A program made the position numbers and the translations under genes. The notes beneath the pieces were generated by a model, which saw only the letters and a program-made list of their open reading frames with translations, ran no database searches and was not told where the DNA came from. From assembly GCA_033807775.1 (NCBI GenBank), contig CM066313.1:64650484-64714483 (forward strand): a stretch of 64,000 nt of DNA, given 5' to 3'. Shown piece by piece: positions 57,278-64,000 of this stretch (position 1 is its first letter; each line of letters starts with the position of its first letter). The DNA is from Saussurea involucrata. Taxonomy: Eukaryota > Streptophyta > Magnoliopsida > Asterales > Asteraceae.

Positions 57278-58186
57278 ATGGGTAAAGAAAATGGTGATTC
57301 TGAAATCGTAGTGTGTGGTTAAGAGTTTTTTTTATCCATCGCTCAGTAATTCTTAGAAGCAACAATTTGCAGTGGAACTGTTTGTCTTGCACCATACAGC
57401 ATACATAACTGGACAATTTCCAAGTTCTAATTAAAATCTTAATTAAGGTTTGTTAGTGATTTGAATGAAAGTGAGGTCCATTGAAGTTGGGTTCTTTTCG
57501 ATATCTTATAATTTAGTTAGTAACAGTGACCAAAAATGTAAGAAAGTGACAGCCACATAGAAGAACAGAAGCTTTACTGTGTGGTTGCGGGAAAATTTGG
57601 GGTTTAGTAATTTCATATATAAAATGAGGTTGATAAGATGTAATTCAGATTAGTTTTATCTAATTGTATATGAAGAATGATGGTTGAAATTACATTGAAT
57701 CAGTTACTAATTAGGAAAAAGTGATCAGCAAATACATCCCAAACTGCATCAATCCAATGATTATGAATTTTGTTATTTATACATTTAAAACACCTTCAAA
57801 ATACAACATCAACATTAAGAGGCAGAGGAGTGCTTATCGTACTCACTTTAAATTCTATTAATTAAGTGCTTAATTACACTTAATTTGTGTGGTGGAGTTA
57901 CTAAGTGTAGTCTCTCTCCTTCAATATCTATAGTTAATAAATGCGTAAAATATGAATATCGCAACTTAAAACCATAAATTAAAAAAAAAAGCATATACTA
58001 CAGATACTTATAAAAAAACATATTTATCATCTAGAATATGGAATGTGGAACGTTATGTGTTATGAAACCATAGTTTTTAGAGGTGTAACAAGTTAGGCTC
58101 ATACATTTTTTAGGGGTTTACCATTTGAGTGCACAAACACCACTCTACTTGTTCTAAAGCCCTCAATGTTTCAGGAATACCACAAC
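57278..58186 (+). other. CACTA 5' non-coding DNA
   Basis: This is AT-rich with no coding signal. It probably represents leader or intron sequence before the first transposase exon. Confidence 0.45.
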
Positions 58187-58822
58187 ATGTCGACACATAC
58201 AGATAGAGCGTGGATGTACAAAAGGTTGGACTCTGAGGGTTATCTTAGCAATGCTTATTGCGATGCCCTAAAAGGATTTTTGGACTTTGCCTTCTCTAAC
58301 AAAGAGTACGTCGAAAGAAGACTATTGGTCCAGACATAGTACTTCGTATCAAGTGTCCTTGTCGTAAGTGCAAAAATAGGCACTACACGATAAGAGAGGA
58401 CGTGGAGGTGTATTTGCTGCAACACGGGTTCGTTCCTGAATATTGGACTTGGTGGGCACATGGTGAAACAAATGTCACATATCCACACGTGGGCCAATGT
58501 TCTAATCCGATAGAAGATGATGATGTTGATGGTTTCACACAAATGGTGTTGGATAACTTGCATCCCGCTAGCTCGTTGAATAGAACTTGGGAGGAACAAG
58601 CGCCAAACGAATCAGCCCAGGGATTTTATGATATGTTAGCAGATGCCGACGTGCCTTTGTGGGATGGGTGTCAAAATTATTCAAAGCTACAAGCTGCTAC
58701 GATGTTGTTGAATTGGAAGTCGGAATCTAACGTACCCGAGTCAACCTATAATCGATTGCTTCCCATTGTTCAAGGTATGCTATCCGGCGGTCATCACTTA
58801 TATAATATATTTCTAGACCCAA
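58187..58822 (+). pseudogene. CACTA transposase N-terminus (transposase-associated domain and start of TNP2)
   Basis: ATG at 58187 is followed by RAWMYKRLDSEGYLSNAYCD, then a frameshift near 58310-58335, then the zinc-like CPCRKCKNRHY at about 58350 and the GFVPEYWTWWAHGE motif near 58430. These are hallmarks of the transposase-associated domain. The start of the TNP2 region (AATMLLNWKSESNVPE... LLPIVQGML) reaches about 58790, and there the coding sequence jumps directly to a Transposase_24-type domain in another frame. The catalytic middle of TNP2 is deleted. Confidence 0.85.
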
Positions 58823-59454
58823 TATCAATGGGACCCCACTATCGACGGGGCAATCCGAGCTGCTTGGGAGCATGTCTTAAAGAAGCGGTTCAAGGATGTC
58901 ATGAGTTTGGTACGCAAAGCGGCAGAGGGTGCGGCAAAAAATGGGACACCCCCATACGATGGTACAAACTATGGTGTGTTGAAAGCATACGGTCCTTCAT
59001 GGATTCGACATGAGCATTGGATAAAGATGGCAGAGGTAAAATGAATATCATTAACATACGGCATAATATGCACGTTGCTTTACTTACATGTTATGCTAAT
59101 TAATTACTAACTCTTTTGTCTTGTATTAATTGACAAGTGATGGGACTCATCTATTTGGAAGAAATAGTCCGTAGCTGGTTGGCGCAATAGAAACTCTAAG
59201 TGTAAGGGTTGCATATCCAAGCATACCAGTGGCTCTATTACCATTGCACGAACTAGAAAGAGAATAGTAAGACATATATATATATATATAGTTTTCGAGT
59301 TTATTGCAATTCTTTATGAACTAACAACTTTATTGTCTGTTGTAGGAAAAGAAAGAAAAGCGAAAACTGTCTATGATGGAGCTGTTCAAAGTGACTCATA
59401 CGAAAAAAGGGTCAGACGGTGCGTTGGTTACTCCCAAGGCGACTGATATGTTGG
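58823..59454 (+). pseudogene. CACTA Transposase_24-type exons, upstream set
   Basis: The frame from about 58823 reads QWDPTIDGAIRAAWEHVLKKRFKD and runs to ...EHWIKMAE at 59035, followed by a plausible intron (GT at 59036, AG at 59137). The next exon (about 59138-59270) has in-frame TGA and TAG codons. A third (about 59345-59454) reads ELFKVTHTKKGSDGALV and ends at GGTAAGTT. The layout matches the second protein of plant CACTA elements. Nonsense codons show decay. Confidence 0.78.
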
Positions 59455-59916
59455 TAAGTTATATATTTATGTGTTAGACAAAAGTTATGCTAATTTAGGG
59501 GCCGTTTACCAACTCTTTCCTGGTAAGTGCTGTCCGGGTAAGAGTGTTGTCCCGGGTAAGTGTTGTCCCTGGTAAGTGCTGTCCGGGTAAGAGTGTTTAC
59601 CAAGTGTCTTTTAGTAAGTGCTTACCAACAAAAAAATTACCATTTTAACCCTTATGTGATTATATGCTAAATTAATTGTAATTATTTCTATTATAAATCA
59701 TTTAATGGAAGAGAAATACAAACTTCAAACTTTAAATAATTGCTTACCAACAATATACTCTATTTTTATATAATTAACGTGCAAATTAGACAACAAAATA
59801 TAATTTTCATACTTCAAAATAAACGTCGGAACATATTAATAGCCATTCACATTTGAATACGAAACATTAATATCAAAAAAAAATTGTTTGTTGTTTCATC
59901 CAAAACAAAATAAAAA

Positions 59917-61244
59917 TTAATTTGAAGCATTTGAAAACAGTTGAGTTGCAATCTGATCCCGCAAATTAGCCATATATCCATTGTCCTGAGAAGCCCCCCA
60001 CTGTACTTCAACAATTTCTTCTTCACTGCCTCCTCCATTTTCCTCTTCCGCAGTAAACATGGCTCCCTCGTCGTATTCCATAAACAACTGGTCTTGGATA
60101 TTACATCTTCTTATAAAATTTTGGATTGCAAAACAAGCAACCACAACCTCTATTTGTATTGGAAAACGATAAGAAGCCATTTGCTTCAAAATTGGGAATC
60201 TTGCTTTCAGAACGCCATACGCACGTTCAATAACGTTTCTAAGTTGTGCATGTGCATGATTAAACTTTTCCTCTTTAGTTACCGCACGTCTGCGTCGAAA
60301 ATCAGCTAACCAATACCTCGTGTTGCGATAAGGAGTCAAAAATCCACGGGTATTTGGGTATGCAACGTCACAAAGATAATATTTATCTGCATTTATAAAT
60401 ACAATTAAAAATACGGGAAAATAATAATATCTCACTATTAGAAAACAATAATACATACTTGGTGGAGGAAACGGAAATCTCGAATTTGGGTCAAATGCAA
60501 CTTCCCTCAAAACTCTAGCATCATGTGCAATTCCTTCCCATCCAGCCCAAACATATGTGAATATCATATTAAAATCACACATTGCTAAAACATTTTGAAA
60601 GCAATCACCTCTTCCTCTTCCTCTATATCTTGCTTGTTGATTTAGGGGCTCAACTGCGTGTATCAAAGTTCCATCTAGTGCACCTATAGCCCCTGTAAAA
60701 GAACCGCAAATTATATATGATACTATTATAAAAACTTTTCATGTTTTACAAAGTATCAAAACAAATAACATACCGGAAAAATTACTTTGAGGTTTCTAAC
60801 TCTCTCTGACATGCTCAAAGTTCCATCAAAGGATGTTGGTCTTATGACTTCTCTTGCGAATTCCATCATTCCATTTAATACTTCATGAAAACATTTGTGA
60901 ATAGTTCGCGTGGAATGTTGAAATCTCCGTTTAACCATTCTAAAACGTTCATTATGACCGATAATAGTTTAAAACATTGTCATCTTCTCTTCAACACTTA
61001 TACAACTACTTGGTTGCAACCAATTCTTTTGTTTAAAATGGTTACACAAGAGTATATAAGCATCACGAGATAGACGCATCAATTCATGACATTGCGTACT
61101 AGACCCACGTAATAATTCTTGTGTATACGCATGTCCTGTCAAATTCGAATTGTTATCTCTAATTCTTTCTATTCTTGCTTCAGCTCTTCTTCTCAAATAC
61201 CAATATGCAATCACCACAATCATCATTAACTGATTACGATCCAT
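59917..61244 (-). pseudogene. PIF/Harbinger transposase (DDE_Tnp_4 type), three exons, one nonsense codon
   Basis: Exon 1 runs from ATG at 61244 to 60774, exon 2 from 60692 to 60459 and exon 3 from 60386 to 59917; the introns have GT...AG borders and join in frame. The N-terminal helix-turn-helix region includes ISVEEKMTMF then TAA (60966-60968, probably a Leu codon) then TIIGHNERFR. Catalytic acidic residues are visible: Asp in GALDGTLIHA (exon 2 start), Asp in YYLCDVAYPN (exon 3 start), Glu in NVIERAYGVLK. In the family it cuts and pastes the element together with a Myb-like partner. Only the one stop spoils it. Confidence 0.87.
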
Positions 61245-61529
61245 GACCTTGCAAATATAAAATACAAAAAAACATTATATTATATTTTCATACGTGACAT
61301 AGATCTTTAACATACGATTAGAACATAAAAAACATCAAGTTAAAAAATCAACACTAACAAGTAACATAATACCAAACTGGATATATTAATTCATAATACC
61401 AAAAAGTCATAAGTTTCATATTCGTCCATACAAAACACCAAAAAGTCAAAAAACTTCATACTCATCCATACAAAACACCAAAAAGTCACAAATCATCCAT
61501 AAAAAGTCGGTCTAAATACCGCATGAATA

Positions 61530-62117
61530 TCAAAGAGTAATAGGCGGTGTAAGTCGAAGTGCCGTAAATCTAATCCATGACTCACACTTCTCATCCTTCA
61601 AACGTAGCCAAATTTTCCTATAGTCTATGCCTTGGCTAAAAAGGTAAAGTGTGACGTCATACAACGAGCCTTCCCAACCAAGCCTATCCAACTTCGACAT
61701 GCAAGCATCCATATCACCATCCTCCGTTGGTGTGTCAAAAATGTTTTTCACATGTGCCACCACATGAGCCAACTCCTCTTCACTTACCAATGGTTGAGTA
61801 GCTTTTCGTTTACTGGTTTGAGGACGAGAAGAACATTCTTGTGTCGAGCTAGATGGTCCTTGAGTTGAAATAGGCGGTGCTTGATCGGAAGTAGGTGGTC
61901 TTTGATCGGAAGTAGGTGGTATTTGTGTGATATCCAAGCCATGATCATCAACTACTAAAGGCGGGTTAGAAACATTAGCAACACGTGAAGGGTTTGGAGC
62001 ATTAGACCACGATCCCCAACTCCCCATACCCGTGGCCGCAACTCCATCGAAAACTTGCATACAAAGTTGAGGATAAAGTAATGGTGCACTCCTCAACTTC
62101 TCAGCATATTTACTCAA
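61530..62117 (-). CDS. Harbinger-2 second ORF (partner protein, apparently lacking its Myb domain)
   Basis: An open frame of 195 codons. It has a Ser/Pro/Thr-rich middle with three short repeats (PPTSDQ), a basic patch TSKRKATQP, and a helical C-terminus (EELAHVVAHVKNIFDTP ... ESWIRFTALRL). Its position next to the transposase and its C-terminal style fit the Myb/trihelix partner protein of PIF elements. The N-terminal Trp-rich DNA-binding domain expected there is not visible in the 600 bp upstream, so it is probably truncated or contains an exon I failed to see. Confidence 0.6.
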   Translation of the reverse strand: MSKYAEKLRSAPLLYPQLCMQVFDGVAATGMGSWGSWSNAPNPSRVANVSNPPLVVDDHGLDITQIPPTSDQRPPTSDQAPPISTQGPSSSTQECSSRPQTSKRKATQPLVSEEELAHVVAHVKNIFDTPTEDGDMDACMSKLDRLGWEGSLYDVTLYLFSQGIDYRKIWLRLKDEKCESWIRFTALRLTPPITL

Positions 62118-63023
62118 CCATTAACTAAAGATGAACTAGAAAAACCATTGGAAAATTGATATGGAAATAATATTGTACCTGAGGAAGCTCGCCTAGACCA
62201 CACAAGGATGCAAGTGAATAATTGACACAAAAGAGGGGGGATTACTTTTTGTCTGTAATAAGCTTCATCAACCCTGCATTTTCCTGCTCCATTTGATCAT
62301 TGAAACAAACCCCATTAGGTAAAATTGACCAAGCTTCAGATAGGCATAGTGCAGAAGAGATGTGATATCCGAAAGCATCTTCTTTATTATTGTCTTCCCA
62401 AATAAACAAATAAGAACAAATAGGTATCCAAAACGATTTTCAACAGTGGGTTTTAATCGGTTTCAGAAAAGAAACATAAAATCGTTGGATTAATCGATTT
62501 CAGAAAAGAAACATAAATCGATTTCAGAAACATAAATTGATTTCAGAAAAGAAAAGAAACATAAATCGATTTCAGAAAAGAAAAGAAACATAAATCGATT
62601 TCAGAGAAATCACAAAATGAAACAACAACTTAAGATCTAAACCTAGAATCGCATACAAGTAACAGGACCAGTTCTGAACAGAGAAAAGAAAGACCCACAG
62701 AAGTTGAATCGAACGTACCTTGAGTCGCCGACGACGTGGAGCGCCGACGATGGTGTGGAGCGCCGACGATGGAAGAGGAGCGACGAGGGAGAGGAAGGAG
62801 GAGAGCAGCGTTCTGATTTTTTTTGACCTAATGGCAGGGGGGCACGGTGTGGAAAACTTAAAACTGACCCCGGTCAGCATAATTTTCAAGCGGGTTCGGC
62901 CAGAGCTCGGTCAGTTTCTCAGTCAGATCTCGGTCAGATTCGGGATTTGGTAAACGTACTGACTGCTGACCGAGTCAGATGTGCTGACCGAGTCAGCCCG
63001 GTCAGCAGCTAGTAAACAGGCCC
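62118..63023 (-). other. Harbinger-2 upstream and terminal non-coding DNA
   Basis: Contains four to five copies of an ATAAATCGATTTCAGAAA-type repeat (about 62485-62605), then GC-rich sequence with a repeated GGAGCGCCGACGATGG (about 62738-62772), then the right subterminal CGGTCAG repeats. No exon could be identified with confidence. Confidence 0.5.
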
Positions 63024-63089
63024 TTAATCTAGTTTGGATTGCCAATTGTGGGCAAACATTAGGTTTGCTTTATATTATTAGGCGTAAGT

Positions 63090-63260
63090 GAGTCATAATG
63101 TATCATAACGGGTCTTGTTGAACCTTAATGGATCATATTAGGCCTAATTGAGTCATAATGGACCTTAACAAGTCATATTAAGCATATTTGAGTCATAATA
63201 GATCTTAACGGGTCATATTACGCATAATTGAGTCATAATATATCTTAACGGGTCATAACG
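63090..63260. repeat. 40-bp tandem repeat in CACTA intron
   Basis: Units start GAGTCATAAT and contain CTTAACGGGTCATATTA. Copies begin at 63090 (a 60-bp variant), 63150, 63190 and 63230. Each unit itself looks like two related 20-bp halves. Confidence 0.8.
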
Positions 63261-63392
63261 TGGTTATAAAATGTTTTACATAGTTTGGGTTGTCAATTGT
63301 TCGGTAAACGTTAGGCTTGGTTTGTTATGGATATGTTTAATTTACATGCGTTATGTTGCTGATTTTGTTATTATCATGTTTTGCAATTGTAG

Positions 63393-63848
63393 GACAATTA
63401 TCATCATTTGGTCGAGAAAACGTATGGATCGGACCCCGCTTCTCAACCAAAATTAGGGGACCTGGAAGGAGGTTGTCGGAGGAGTGAAGAAGGGGAGAAT
63501 TTATGGGTTCGGTGCGCCATGTGATCCACATTATGTGATAACTGGTACTCCCGGTCCTAGCTCCGGCAATATTGATACATTTATTCTTTTACAAACTTAA
63601 ATAATGTTTAGTTGATACTAATTGTTTATGTTGATTAAATGAAGGTACGACGTCTGAAAGAGGAGCTTCAAAAGAGAGATGAGCAGATTGCGGAGCAACA
63701 AAGGACGTTTGAGCAACGAGTAGAGGAGCGGATACAACAAGTACAACAGCAAATTCAAGAACAAATGAAAATTATGATGGAGCAGGTCACTAAATTCAGC
63801 GGTGCCTCAATCGGCTTTAACCCACCCCCACCTCCTCCTGAAATCTAA
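63393..63848 (+). pseudogene. CACTA Transposase_24-type exons, downstream set
   Basis: After a TTGTAG acceptor the reading DNYHHLVEKTYGSDPAS continues into WKEVVGGVKKGRIYGFG after a frameshift near 63450. The last exon (about 63645-63848) encodes a Gln/Glu-rich coiled coil (VRRLKEELQKRDEQIAEQQ ...) ending in a poly-Pro tail and TAA at 63846-63848. This is the usual C-terminal layout of plant CACTA second proteins. It is separated from 59454 by Harbinger-2. Confidence 0.78.
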
Positions 63849-64000
63849 AAACAATTGTAGTCAATATTTGTTGGATATATTTAGATTACTAATATTTGTT
63901 GGTTAAACTTGGCTTATTAAAATTTGTAGTTTTATATATCTTGTTTGTGCATTATAAATTCTGATATATTTAGATGGAAAACATGAAATTTTGATTTTTT
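63849..64000 (+). other. CACTA 3' non-coding DNA
   Basis: AT-rich DNA to the window edge. The CACTA 3' end is not reached. Confidence 0.5.

Larger units (their letters stand above)
59498..63023 (-). mobile_element. Harbinger-2: nearly complete PIF/Harbinger transposon
   Basis: A 3,526-bp element with ends GGGGCCGTTTACC and (right, reverse complement) GGGCCTGTTTACT, flanked by TTA (59495-59497 and 63024-63026). It sits in an intron of the CACTA gene. It carries a three-exon transposase and a second ORF, both on the minus strand. Subterminal repeats are GGTAAGTGCTGTCCGGG-like on the left (59520-59600) and GACCGAGTCAG/CGGTCAG words on the right (62865-63005). Confidence 0.9.
54073..64000 (+). 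mobile_element. CACTA (En/Spm) DNA transposon, partial, decayed
   Basis: It begins with the diagnostic tip CACTACTACAAAA at 54073. Subterminal repeats of CGTCGAAAA type run to about 54950. Transposase-associated/TNP2 and Transposase_24-type coding remnants lie at 58187-59454 and 63393-63848. The 3' end is outside the window. It is interrupted by smaller TIR elements and by Harbinger-2. The TNP2 catalytic core is missing, so it is non-autonomous. Confidence 0.85.

Overview
The window is plant nuclear DNA, most likely from a eudicot, and it is built almost entirely from transposable elements nested inside one another. The evidence for a plant is Athila, SIRE/Maximus and chromovirus-type LTR retrotransposons, a CACTA (En/Spm) transposon, PIF/Harbinger elements, and initiator-Met or Athila-type primer-binding sites. 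I see no host gene, tRNA, rRNA or CRISPR array.

Layout. 1-4457 is the 5' part (leader plus 2.35 kb 5' LTR) of a minus-strand Ty3-type element that runs off the left edge. Its LTR abuts, and probably interrupts, a degenerate Athila element (Athila-1). Athila-1 covers 4458-10788 and resumes at 51991-53769. It carries gag-pol with several stops and frameshifts, then the second Athila ORF. A SIRE-type Ty1/copia element (10789-51990, TSD TATCA) is inserted in that second ORF. The copia element was itself hit three times. Element A (12447-21207, plus strand, TSD CAAAG) is a largely non-coding LTR element inside gag. Element B (28074-34993, minus strand, TSD GAAAC) is a chromovirus inside the 3' env-position ORF. 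Athila-2 (39472-51970, plus strand, TSD ATAGC) lies inside the 3' LTR. Element A contains a 148-bp solo LTR of TRIM type (TSD TAGAC).

The right end (54043-64000) is a DNA-transposon nest. A CACTA element starts 30 bp inside the end of a PIF/Harbinger element. It carries decayed TNP2 and Transposase_24-type exons, short TIR elements and minisatellites. A nearly complete 3.5 kb Harbinger element (59498-63023, TSD TTA) sits in one of its introns.

The youngest and best preserved retroelement is Athila-2. Its two 1,580-bp LTRs are almost identical, its gag-pol is broken by a single extra T, and its second ORF is open. Observations that go beyond routine annotation are: (i) a short palindrome, CCCACAGTGGG and close variants, scattered through coding and non-coding parts of Athila-2; (ii) element B, which ends in a 21-bp inverted copy of its LTR tip instead of a 5' LTR yet has a perfect TSD; (iii) Athila-2's 5' end, which carries 295 bp of pre-3'-LTR sequence in front of the normal LTR start; (iv) a non-coding cassette of at least 1 kb shared by element A and the left-edge element.

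All domain and family names come from reading motifs by eye; no database search or alignment was run. Percent divergences are rough visual impressions.
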